Source: an uncultured Bacteroidota bacterium
Lineage (GTDB): Bacteria > Bacteroidota > Bacteroidia > Bacteroidales > SZUA-534
Length of the DNA stretch: 64,000 nucleotides
Reading direction: 5' to 3'
Assembly (NCBI GenBank): GCA_946414435.1
Contig: CAMKOM010000008.1
Span: 1 to 64,000, forward strand
A program made the translations under genes and the position numbers. Below the pieces are notes generated by a model. It was not told the DNA's origin, did no database searches, and saw only the letters and a program-made list of their open reading frames with translations. Below, in pieces: positions 8,534 to 16,122 of the stretch (its first letter is position 1; each line of letters opens with the position of its first letter).

Positions 8534-9472
8534 ATGGTCGTTGGTCGTTTTGCCCCGTCGCCGAGCGGGCGGATGCATTTAGGGAATATTTACAGCGCCG
8601 TGCTCTCGTGGCTTTCGGTCAAGAGCCGTGGCGGCGAGTGGCTGCTGCGCATTGAGGACCTTGACCGCCAGCGGTGCCGCCCCGAGTACGCTGCACAGAT
8701 TGAGGACGACCTGCTTTGGTTGGGGCTTGAGTGGGACGAGGGCGGAAGTCGCGGTGGCCCCAGCGGTCCGTACTATCAGAGCCAGCGCGATGCCGTTTAT
8801 GAGCGCGAACTGCAGAAACTTGAGGCTCGCGGGTTGCTCTATCCGTGCTTCTGCACCCGCGCCGACATTATGGCCGCCAGCGCGCCCCACCAATCCGACG
8901 GCGTGGTGGTTTACAGCGGCCGCTGCCGAGCACTCACGGCCGCCGAGCGCACTGCAATGAGCGCCACACGCAAACCCGCCACACGACTCTGCGTGCCCGA
9001 TGCCGACTGCACTTTCACCGATGGTCATTACGGTTTGCAGCACTACAATTTGGCCCGCGACTGCGGCGATTTCATTGTCCGCCGAGCCGACGGCAACTTC
9101 GCCTATCAGTTGGCCGTGGTGGCCGACGACGCTCTGATGGGCGTCACCGAAGTGGTCCGCGGCTGCGACCTTCTACCGTCGACGCCACAGCAAATCTATC
9201 TTTACGGGCTGCTCGGCTATCCCGCGCCGCAGTTCGCACACATTCCGCTGCTGATGTCAACTGGCGGCCACCGCCTTGCCAAACGCGACCGCGGCACCGA
9301 TATGGGCAACCTTCGGCAGAACCACACGCCCGAGCAACTTCTGGGCCTTGTCGCCCACCTTGCGGGAATCACCGACCGCCCCGAACCGCTGACAATCAAC
9401 GAGATTCTGCACGAGTTCAGTTGGGCAAAAGTGCCGACGGAGAATATATTGGTTGAAGGATTGAATGCGTGA
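8534..9472 (+). CDS. gluQ: Glutamyl-Q tRNA(Asp) synthetase
   Basis: Truncated glutamyl-tRNA-synthetase paralogue that glutamylates queuosine at position 34 of tRNA-Asp. The catalytic core has GRFAPSPSGRMHLGN (HIGH-like), LLRIEDLDRQR, and a KMSKS-like LAKRDRGTDMGN. The zinc site shows Cys105 and Cys107 (PCFC) with a Tyr and Cys in VVYSGRC. At 312 residues it lacks the anticodon-binding domain of a full GltX. The start ATG at 8534 follows a run of CAATCCTT repeats. Confidence 0.93.
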   Translation: MVVGRFAPSPSGRMHLGNIYSAVLSWLSVKSRGGEWLLRIEDLDRQRCRPEYAAQIEDDLLWLGLEWDEGGSRGGPSGPYYQSQRDAVYERELQKLEARGLLYPCFCTRADIMAASAPHQSDGVVVYSGRCRALTAAERTAMSATRKPATRLCVPDADCTFTDGHYGLQHYNLARDCGDFIVRRADGNFAYQLAVVADDALMGVTEVVRGCDLLPSTPQQIYLYGLLGYPAPQFAHIPLLMSTGGHRLAKRDRGTDMGNLRQNHTPEQLLGLVAHLAGITDRPEPLTINEILHEFSWAKVPTENILVEGLNA

Positions 9473-9552
9473 AGTTTGGGTTTTCGCTTCGCGAGAAATT
9501 TTAGGAAAATTTGATTCAAAATTTTAAAAAATTGATTCTAAGATTTTTATTC

Positions 9553-9615
9553 CTAACCGATTAAACCCGATTTTAACCGAAAACTTTTCTGATTGAATCT
9601 GATAAAATCGGTTAG
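9553..9615. repeat. Hairpin repeat A, copy 1
   Basis: A 63-base element bounded by CTAACCGAT and its exact complement ATCGGTTAG. The inside is AT-rich, with the AACCGA motif repeated. It is followed by hairpin B at 9649-9714. Confidence 0.85.
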
Positions 9616-9648
9616 CGATAAAAATGATTGATTCTAAGATTTTTGTCT

Positions 9649-9714
9649 CTAACCAAACGAACCCGAATTTATCCAAACAAAAGTTTTTGGGTTGTTTTGG
9701 ATAAGTTTGGTTAG
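9649..9714. repeat. Hairpin repeat B, copy 1
   Basis: A 66-base element bounded by CTAACCAAAC and its exact complement GTTTGGTTAG. A second inner stem pairs TTATCCAAA with TTTGGATAA, leaving a 10-base bulge on the left arm. Confidence 0.85.
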
Positions 9715-9753
9715 AAACTGATTTTGAATAAGAATCTATCACAGAGTTTCGCT

Positions 9754-9817
9754 CTAACCGATTCAACCCGATTTTAACCGATAACTTTTTCGGATTGAAT
9801 CTGATAAAATCGGTTAG
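9754..9817. repeat. Hairpin repeat A, copy 2
   Basis: Second copy of repeat A, offset 201 bases from the first, with the same CTAACCGAT/ATCGGTTAG ends and few internal differences. Confidence 0.85.
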
Positions 9818-9852
9818 CGATAAATAGATAATCGATTTCCAGTTTTTTATCT

Positions 9853-9908
9853 CTAACCAAACGAACCCGAATTTATCCAAATACAATATTTTGAATAAGT
9901 TTGGTTAG
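9853..9908. repeat. Hairpin repeat B, copy 2
   Basis: Second copy of repeat B, offset 204 bases from the first, slightly shorter in the loop. It is followed by the same AAACTGATTTTGAATAA tail as copy 1, so the whole A-B pair is a tandem duplication of about 200 bases. Confidence 0.85.
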
Positions 9909-10074
9909 AAACTGATTTTGAATAATTTTCTTATAGATTTTTTAAAAATTTCCGCCCGTCAGGGCGTTACCATTAAATTTGTAGGGATGCGATTCACCAA
10001 TTCACCAAACAAATTTCCGCCAACCGAATCGAAAAACGCCGTATATTTAGGCTTCGATAATTAAATGTAAAACT

Positions 10075-11523
10075 ATGGCGACACTATCTATCATTCTGCA
10101 ACTCTGCATTGTGCTGGGCGCATTGTGGGTTGGCTCGCGCTACGGTTCGCTGGCGCTGGGCGCGATTTCGGGCATTGGCCTGGCAATTCTTGTTTTCGGC
10201 TTCGGCCTGAAACCTGGCACACCGCCAACCGACGTTATCTACATAATCATTGCCGCCGTCACTTGCGCAGGCATTATGCAGGCGTCGGGCGGAATGGACT
10301 GGCTCATTCAGTTGGCCGAGCGGCTTCTGCGCAAGCACCCCGACCGCATAACCTTTCTGGCGCCGCTCTGCACCTTCTTCCTGACAGTGCTGGTGGGCAC
10401 AGGCCACGTGGTTTACACGCTGATGCCTATTATCTGCGACATTGCCCTGAAAAAAGGAATCCGCCCCGAGCGCCCGTGCGGCGTGGCCAGCATAGCGTCG
10501 CAGGTGGGCATAACCTGCTCGCCCATTGCGGCCGCAGTGGTGGCTTTTGTGTCGATTTCGAACGCCAACGGTTTCGATGTCTCGATTCCTGGCGTGCTGA
10601 TGGTGAGCATTCCGTCGTGCCTGTGCGGACTGATGGCCGCCGCCGCCGCTTCGTACCACCGCGGTCTCGACCTTGACAAAGACCCGCAGTTCCAGGCCAA
10701 ACTGAAAGACCCTGAGCAGTATAAGTTCATTTACGGCAACTCGGCCACAACGCTCGACAAAGAGATTCCGCAATCGGCCAAAAACGCCGTTTTCATTTTT
10801 CTTGGCGCACTGGCGGTGATTGTCTTCTTCGCCATTTTCCAGAATGTGCTGCCGTCGTACAGCACGCTGCGGGCCGTGAAAGGCGCGGCACCCACAATCC
10901 TTGCCGACGGCACCGTCATTACCCCCGACCAGTTGATTAAGTCGGGCATTCAATCGTTCGGAATGACCGAACTGTACCAAAAACCGCTGGCAATGAACCT
11001 TGTCATTCAGATAGTTATGATTGCCGCCGCCGCGCTGATGATAATCTTCTGCAAGGCGTCGCCAAAGAAGGCCGTGGCTGGTCCTGTGTGGCAGTCGGGA
11101 ATGGTGGCCGTGGTGGCCATTTACGGCATTGCGTGGCTGGCCGACACCTTCTTCTCGAACTATCTGACCGAAATGAAGACGATGCTCTCGGGCATTGTGG
11201 CGCAATATCCGTGGTCCATTGCGCTGGTGTTCTTCTGCGTGAGCGTGCTGATAAACTCGCAAGGCGCGGTGGTGGTTGCAATGCTGCCGCTGGCCTATTC
11301 GCTCGGCATTCCAGGCTGGGTGCTGCTGGGCGTGCTGCCGTCGGTTTACGGCTATTTCTTCATTCCGAACTACCCGTCCGACATTGCCACCGTCAACTTC
11401 GACCGCTCGGGCACAACCGTCATAGGCAAGTACCTGCTCAACCACTCGTTTATGATGCCTGGCCTGATTTGCGTGTCGGTTTCAACGCTTGTGGCTTATC
11501 TGATTTCGATGCTGATTTATTGA
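10075..11523 (+). CDS. Anaerobic C4-dicarboxylate transporter, DcuA/DcuB family
   Basis: A 482-residue inner-membrane carrier with about ten to twelve hydrophobic segments. Family marks are GTGHVVYTLMPIICDIA, ASQVGITCSPIAAAVVAF and the C-terminal FFIPNYPSDIATVNFDRSGTT. Dcu carriers exchange fumarate, malate or aspartate for succinate, fitting the fumarate respiration and succinate excretion usual in Bacteroidales. The gene is single, with a hairpin-repeat array upstream and an intrinsic terminator downstream. I cannot separate DcuA from DcuB by eye. Confidence 0.92.
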   Translation: MATLSIILQLCIVLGALWVGSRYGSLALGAISGIGLAILVFGFGLKPGTPPTDVIYIIIAAVTCAGIMQASGGMDWLIQLAERLLRKHPDRITFLAPLCTFFLTVLVGTGHVVYTLMPIICDIALKKGIRPERPCGVASIASQVGITCSPIAAAVVAFVSISNANGFDVSIPGVLMVSIPSCLCGLMAAAAASYHRGLDLDKDPQFQAKLKDPEQYKFIYGNSATTLDKEIPQSAKNAVFIFLGALAVIVFFAIFQNVLPSYSTLRAVKGAAPTILADGTVITPDQLIKSGIQSFGMTELYQKPLAMNLVIQIVMIAAAALMIIFCKASPKKAVAGPVWQSGMVAVVAIYGIAWLADTFFSNYLTEMKTMLSGIVAQYPWSIALVFFCVSVLINSQGAVVVAMLPLAYSLGIPGWVLLGVLPSVYGYFFIPNYPSDIATVNFDRSGTTVIGKYLLNHSFMMPGLICVSVSTLVAYLISMLIY

Positions 11524-11546
11524 CAGTTGAAAGACATACAAGTTTT

Positions 11547-11585
11547 AAAGAATGTGTGGTGTGCAGCCGCACATTCTTTTTTTGC
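11547..11585 (+). terminator. Intrinsic terminator of the Dcu gene
   Basis: AAAGAATGTG (11547-11556) pairs with CACATTCTTT (11570-11579) and is followed by a T run, 24 bases after the stop codon. Confidence 0.85.
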
Positions 11586-11683
11586 AAAAAATTTAGAATG
11601 CGAGTAGGGAAAAGCCCCGCTGAATTGTCTTATAGGTGTACGAGCCAATCGCACAAAGCAACTTTTTAAAAACTTAAACTAAA

Positions 11684-12307
11684 ATGAAAAAACTAACACT
11701 GCTTGTGCTTGCAACATTTTTCCTTGCCGCACACGGGTGTTCGCAAAACATTGAATATCCTAAAAATCAGGTTTCTGCGTTTTATTGTAAAGGACAATCG
11801 TTGTATACAGTTCTTAATGACATTTTCTTAAGTGGAACTCCCGATGCGAGTAAGACAGAAGGATTAGAGTGTAAGAATTACACCGATTTTTCGAGCGTTT
11901 ATAATGTTGCGTATCTACACAAATTTCTCAAACCTTGGATGTCAATGGGTGTACAGTTAGGTTATGAAGAAAACCAGTCGAAACGTTTGATTAACAGAAT
12001 GGATCACTTCAAACCAACCGATAATTGGACGGAAAAAGACAGGTTACCATATATTATCGCTGCCATACAGTTCGATTGGTTACGATACGATTGGATAGGA
12101 GGGTATATGAAATCGGGGTTAGGCGTCCGTTTGATTTTCCGAGATAAAAAATACGAATCTGGCGATACTGATAAAGCTTTTGATTGGGTTCCCTGCTTTG
12201 TAGAAGTTTTCGGTCTTGAGGTTGGACCAAAAATGATAAGAGCCTTCGGTGAAATTGGATTGGGCGCTCAAGGTTTTGCAGCATTTGGAATCAGAAGCAG
12301 GTTTTGA
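11684..12307 (+). CDS. Small exported protein, probable outer-membrane beta-barrel (paralogue 1)
   Basis: A 207-residue protein with signal peptide MKKLTLLVLATFFLAAHG and a mature start QNIEYPKNQVSAFY. It ends in Phe after alternating polar/hydrophobic residues (GIRSRF), as outer-membrane barrels do. It is about half identical to the next gene along its whole length, sharing YPKNQVSAFYC, LKPWMSMGVQLGYEEN and the C-terminal GLGAQGF block. No characterised family is recognised; the barrel call is inference from the pattern. Confidence 0.7.
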   Translation: MKKLTLLVLATFFLAAHGCSQNIEYPKNQVSAFYCKGQSLYTVLNDIFLSGTPDASKTEGLECKNYTDFSSVYNVAYLHKFLKPWMSMGVQLGYEENQSKRLINRMDHFKPTDNWTEKDRLPYIIAAIQFDWLRYDWIGGYMKSGLGVRLIFRDKKYESGDTDKAFDWVPCFVEVFGLEVGPKMIRAFGEIGLGAQGFAAFGIRSRF

Positions 12308-12347
12308 AAAATATCGTCATACATTCCTAATTAAAAACTAAACTATT

Positions 12348-12974
12348 ATGAAAAAACTGATACTACTCGTGCTTGCTATTATCGGCTCGCTCTGCGGCTA
12401 TTCGCAAATGATAGAATATCCTAAAAATCAAGTTTCTGCTTTCTATTGTAACGGTAAGTCGCTGTACTCAGGTTCTCGTAATTTTTGGGGTTCAGGACCA
12501 ACAAATGACGGGGAAAAAGGAGATGGAGAAACACGTTTGAAATACACGGATTTTTCTGGAACTTATAATGTTGAGTATCTGCGCAATTTTATCAAACCTT
12601 GGATGTCGATGGGTGTGCAATTGGGTTATGAAGAGAACCGTTCTAAACATTGGATTAACAGGTATAATTCACCATCTCAACCTAACGATCACTGGACAGT
12701 GAAAGAGCAGACGCCATACATTATGGCAGCCATTCGGTTCGAATATGTACGTTGCAATTGGGTGGGGATGTATTCAAAAGTTGGAGTAGGAGCGCGCTTT
12801 ATTATTACAGACTCAAAATATGATACAGGGAAGACTGATGATGACTTTGATTGGATTTCTTGTTTTGTTGGAGCAACTGGAATAGAAGTCGGACCCAAAT
12901 TTGTGAGGTTTTTTGGTGAGTTGGGAATAGGTGCACAAGGTTTTGCGTCGATAGGCATTCGCGGCCGTTTTTGA
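12348..12974 (+). CDS. Small exported protein, probable outer-membrane beta-barrel (paralogue 2)
   Basis: A 208-residue tandem paralogue of the preceding gene, 40 bases away and in the same direction. Signal peptide MKKLILLVLAIIGSLCGYSQ; mature start MIEYPKNQVSAFYC; C-terminus GIRGRF. The two differ most in the loop after residue 40 and around residue 105, as expected for surface loops of a barrel after duplication. Function unknown. Confidence 0.7.
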   Translation: MKKLILLVLAIIGSLCGYSQMIEYPKNQVSAFYCNGKSLYSGSRNFWGSGPTNDGEKGDGETRLKYTDFSGTYNVEYLRNFIKPWMSMGVQLGYEENRSKHWINRYNSPSQPNDHWTVKEQTPYIMAAIRFEYVRCNWVGMYSKVGVGARFIITDSKYDTGKTDDDFDWISCFVGATGIEVGPKFVRFFGELGIGAQGFASIGIRGRF

Positions 12975-13005
12975 TTTTTCTGAATCATAATTCAATACCA
13001 TAAAA

Positions 13006-13013
13006 TATATTTG
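13006..13013 (+). promoter_or_regulatory. Putative TAnnTTTG promoter of the UPF0340 gene
   Basis: TATATTTG lies 29 bases before the ATG at 13043. Confidence 0.45.
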
Positions 13014-13042
13014 CGCTGGCTTATTTTATAGGTTCGCCAATA

Positions 13043-13603
13043 ATGGATTTGAATATGGAAACAATTGATTTACAAGAAATAGCCAAGCAAACCGAGCAGA
13101 TTCTGACCGATTTGCTCAACGCCCACCCGATGGCCAAAGGGTCGGTTTTTGTTGTGGGATGCTCGTCGAGTGAGGTGGCTGGCGGCCGCATTGGCAAGGA
13201 CTCGAGCGCCGAGATTGGGCAGACCATTTTCGCCACGGCGCACCGAATCCTTTCTGAGCGCGGCGTTTATCTTGCCTGCCAATGCTGCGAGCACCTTAAC
13301 CGCGCGCTTGTGGTTGAGGCCGAGTGCGCCGAGCGCTACGGCTACGAGCCCGTGAGCGTGGTTCCGTGGCTTCACGGTGGCGGCTCGTTTGCCACTGCGG
13401 CATACGGCGGCTTCAGTCAGGCGGTTGTGGTTGAGCACGTTAAAGCTTCGGCTGGGCTCGACATTGGCGACACGCTCATTGGTATGCACCTGAAGGACGT
13501 GGCCGTGCCCGTTCACCCCACACCGAACCAGATTGGCGCAGCCCACGTGGTAGCCGCCTTCTGCCGCCCGAAACTCATTGGCGGCGAAAGAGCGAGATAT
13601 TAA
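13043..13603 (+). CDS. TIGR01440 / UPF0340 family protein
   Basis: A 186-residue cytosolic protein of the UPF0340 (DUF436) family, whose biochemical role is unsettled. Visible family segments are FVVGCSSSEVAGGRIGKDSS near residues 35-54, the cysteine pair in YLACQCCEHLNRALV, and VHPTPNQIGAAHVVAAF near the C-terminus. The first ATG is used; an in-frame ATG at 13055 is an alternative and would match the family start equally well. It is monocistronic by spacing. Confidence 0.88.
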   Translation: MDLNMETIDLQEIAKQTEQILTDLLNAHPMAKGSVFVVGCSSSEVAGGRIGKDSSAEIGQTIFATAHRILSERGVYLACQCCEHLNRALVVEAECAERYGYEPVSVVPWLHGGGSFATAAYGGFSQAVVVEHVKASAGLDIGDTLIGMHLKDVAVPVHPTPNQIGAAHVVAAFCRPKLIGGERARY

Positions 13604-13803
13604 CTGAAGGATTGATTGACTGAATAATTGAATGCTTTAGGGGATAAGGCATAAGAAAAATGTATGCAAATAATTATTGAATGACTGCGCAAAGCCGTCT
13701 GTGGTCAGTAGTCTGTTGTCTTAAGTCCAAACCTGACAACTTTCTGACTCTCAGCCTTCTAAGCCACTAATGCCTAATGCCTAACACCTAATGCCTTATT
13801 TAC
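13604..13803. repeat. Low-complexity word repeats, 13.6-13.8 kb
   Basis: This gene-free stretch is built from short recurring words such as GATTGATTGACTGA, TAATGCC and CCTAATGCCTAA. Bases 13704-13728 match the reverse complement of 23633-23657 in 24 of 25 positions. No open frame or stable terminator is seen. Confidence 0.6.
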
Positions 13804-13811
13804 TATATTTG
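13804..13811 (+). promoter_or_regulatory. TAnnTTTG promoter of the cyclophilin-sufS operon
   Basis: TATATTTG ends only 8 bases before the ATG at 13820. With the usual distance from -7 box to start of transcription, the mRNA would be leaderless or nearly so. Confidence 0.55.
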
Positions 13812-13819
13812 CCCCCATT

Positions 13820-14653
13820 ATGAGAAAGGCATTGTTTTACATTTCGATAGTGCTGCTTTCAGTCGGACTGATGTCGGCCAAGGGCAGCCGCAAGAAGCCG
13901 AAACCTGCGTTTGCGGTTATCGAGACGCCGTACGGCAATATGAAGGTCAAACTCTACGGCCAGACGCCACTGCACAAGCAGAATTTCGTAACGCTCGTGA
14001 AGGAGCATTTCTACGACAGTCTGCTCTTTCACCGTGTGATTGAGGATTTTATGATTCAGGGCGGCGACCCCGATTCGAAGAACGCGCCGAAGGGCAAGAT
14101 GCTGGGCGCAGGAAGTCACGGCGAGCGAATCCCTGCCGAGTTTGTCGATGGCCTTTACCACAAGCGCGGCGCTCTGGCTGCCGCACGCGACAATAATCCC
14201 GAAAAGAAATCGTCGGGGTGCCAGTTCTACATTGTGCAGGGCAAAGTGTACTCTAACAAAGATTTAGACCATATCGAAGAGCAGCATAACGCGTCAGTCA
14301 AGCAGAAAATGCTCAACGACTGGCTCAAATCGGACGACAGCAAGGCTGACCAGGAGGCACTGACCAAACTGCAGCGCGCACGCAACTTCGCCGCCTTCAA
14401 CCATTATTGCGACAGCCTTGTGGAGCATTTGGTTGCGACGAATTCCGATGCCAAACTGTTCAAATTCAGCTCCGAGCAGCGCAAAACCTACACCACCGTC
14501 GGCGGTGCGCCTTTCCTTGACGGCGATTATACCGTTTTTGGCGAAGTGGTTGAAGGTCTGAACATTATCGACAGCATTGCCGCAGTTGAGACCGACCGCA
14601 ACGACCGTCCGCTCAACGATGTGATGATGAAAATGCGAATCGTGAAAAAATAG
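13820..14653 (+). CDS. Exported cyclophilin-type peptidyl-prolyl cis-trans isomerase
   Basis: A 277-residue prolyl isomerase that helps fold secreted proteins. A signal peptide (MRKALFYISIVLLSVGLMSA) precedes the cyclophilin domain, with active-site strings LLFHRVIEDFMIQGGDP and SSGCQFYIVQGK, and the C-terminal TVFGEVVEGLNIIDSIA. The domain is split by a charged helical insertion of about 80 residues (around 140-220) that is frequent in Bacteroidota cyclophilins. It lies 4 bases before sufS, so the two are co-transcribed. Confidence 0.92.
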   Translation: MRKALFYISIVLLSVGLMSAKGSRKKPKPAFAVIETPYGNMKVKLYGQTPLHKQNFVTLVKEHFYDSLLFHRVIEDFMIQGGDPDSKNAPKGKMLGAGSHGERIPAEFVDGLYHKRGALAAARDNNPEKKSSGCQFYIVQGKVYSNKDLDHIEEQHNASVKQKMLNDWLKSDDSKADQEALTKLQRARNFAAFNHYCDSLVEHLVATNSDAKLFKFSSEQRKTYTTVGGAPFLDGDYTVFGEVVEGLNIIDSIAAVETDRNDRPLNDVMMKMRIVKK

Positions 14654-14657
14654 TGCT

Positions 14658-15878
14658 ATGAACTTCGACGTCAGAGAGATACGAAAAGATTTCCCCATTC
14701 TGGAGCAAACCGTCAACAACCGTCGGCTCGTCTATTTCGACAATGCGGCCACCACACAGAAGCCGCGCCGCGTGGTTGACAAGATTGTCGAGGTTTACAC
14801 CCAGTACAACGCCAACGTGCACCGCGGTGTCCACCACCTGAGCAACCTTGCCACCACGGCAATGGAGGAGTCGCGGCAGACGGTCAGGCGGTTTCTGAAC
14901 GCAGCGTCGGAGCGCGAGATAATCTTCACCCGCGGAGCCACCGAGAGTATCAATCTTGTGGCAAATTCGTTCAGCCAGCAGTTTATGAGCGAAGGCGATG
15001 AGATAATCGTCACGGAGATGGAGCACCACAGCAACCTTGTGCCGTGGCAACTGCTTGAAAACCAACACAAAGCAAAAGTTGTTAAATGGGCCTTCGACGA
15101 CCGTGGCGAACTGAATCTGGCCGAACTCGAAGAGTTGATAACCGACCGCACCAAATTGCTGTCAATCGTCTATGTTTCAAACACTTTGGGCACTATCAAC
15201 CCTGTTGAGCAGATAATTGAGATTGCCCACAGCCACAACATTCCCGTGCTGGTGGACGCTTCGCAGGCCATTCAGCATTTCGCGATTGACGTTCAGCAAC
15301 TCGACTGCGATTTTCTCGTCTTCAGCGGACACAAAATTTACGGCCCGACAGGCGTCGGCGTTTTGTATGGCAAAGAGCAGTGGCTCAGCCAGATGCCGCC
15401 GTATCAAGGTGGTGGCGAGATGATTGAGACCGTGTCGTTCAGCGGCACCACCTTCAACCAACTGCCGTATAAATTCGAGGCTGGCACGCCCGACTACGTG
15501 GGCATTATCGCCCTTGCCGAGGCTCTGCGCTACGTTGAGGCCATTGGAATGGACAACATTGCCGCCTACGAGAGCGAACTGTTTACTTATCTTAATGATA
15601 AAATCCAGTCAATCAGCGATTTGCGACTGATTGGCACCGCCGAAAAGCGGGCTTCGCTGGTTTCGTTTGTGACTGATTTCGCCCACCCGTTCGACATTGG
15701 CACCCTGCTCGACAAAATGGGCATTGCAGTCCGCACGGGCACCCACTGCACCGAGCCAATTATGCAGCACTTCGGAATCCCTGGCACCGTCCGCGCTTCG
15801 ATAGCCTTCTACAATACCGCTGAAGAGATTGACATTCTGCACGACAGCCTGCTGCGGGCGGTGAGTATGCTGAAGTAG
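14658..15878 (+). CDS. sufS: Cysteine desulfurase SufS
   Basis: PLP enzyme that removes sulphur from cysteine and hands it to SufE for iron-sulphur assembly. Class II features: NAATTQKP near the start, the PLP lysine Lys226 in FSGHKIYGPTG, and the persulphide Cys364 in RTGTHCTEP. At 406 residues it is full length. It sits behind a cyclophilin gene rather than with sufBCD; its partners sufE (27120) and sufD-sufC (35273-37396) are elsewhere in the window. Confidence 0.95.
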   Translation: MNFDVREIRKDFPILEQTVNNRRLVYFDNAATTQKPRRVVDKIVEVYTQYNANVHRGVHHLSNLATTAMEESRQTVRRFLNAASEREIIFTRGATESINLVANSFSQQFMSEGDEIIVTEMEHHSNLVPWQLLENQHKAKVVKWAFDDRGELNLAELEELITDRTKLLSIVYVSNTLGTINPVEQIIEIAHSHNIPVLVDASQAIQHFAIDVQQLDCDFLVFSGHKIYGPTGVGVLYGKEQWLSQMPPYQGGGEMIETVSFSGTTFNQLPYKFEAGTPDYVGIIALAEALRYVEAIGMDNIAAYESELFTYLNDKIQSISDLRLIGTAEKRASLVSFVTDFAHPFDIGTLLDKMGIAVRTGTHCTEPIMQHFGIPGTVRASIAFYNTAEEIDILHDSLLRAVSMLK

Positions 15879-15927
15879 GAATTTCCGCAATGTCAGTACC
15901 GACCGCTTTGTAGGGCACGAAAATATC

Positions 15928-15946
15928 TTACCAAACTTATCCTAAC
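15928..15946. repeat. Degenerate relict of hairpin repeat B
   Basis: CTTACCAAACTTATCC resembles the outer right arm of repeat B read in reverse (CTAACCAAACTTATCC), one base different. The matching arm is decayed. Confidence 0.4.
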
Positions 15947-16030
15947 GGGATCAAATTTGTTCGGATATAGGAGACAAAAACGCAACAAAAAAATAATAAA
16001 GTTTGATAACCAATTGGTGAAAGTTAATAT

Positions 16031-16038
16031 TATTTTTG
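16031..16038 (+). promoter_or_regulatory. Putative TAnnTTTG promoter of the S74 surface-protein gene
   Basis: TATTTTTG lies 84 bases before the chosen ATG at 16123. Confidence 0.4.
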
Positions 16039-16122
16039 CCCGATTTTGTTATGGTTGTGCAACCAAGCAAGTCGAGCAACCCAAAAACAAGTGAATTGAT
16101 TAAAATTTACCATATTATGTTC

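Noticed and set aside
8845..9456. A 203-codon frame within gluQ in another frame.
   Set aside because: Arg/Pro/His-rich composition typical of a frame-shifted GC-rich gene; gluQ is complete.
9524..9886. A 120-codon minus-strand reading frame between gluQ and the Dcu gene.
   Set aside because: It is the translation of the A/B hairpin array; its peptide repeats mirror the DNA repeats and match no protein pattern.
9553..9908. CRISPR array.
   Set aside because: Units are palindromes of two types with a 200-base period and similar, not unique, spacers; no cas genes are present.
10084..11445. A 453-codon frame antisense to the Dcu transporter.
   Set aside because: GC-rich codon positions of the real gene keep this strand open; the peptide is rich in His, Arg and Asn without any hydrophobic or domain pattern.
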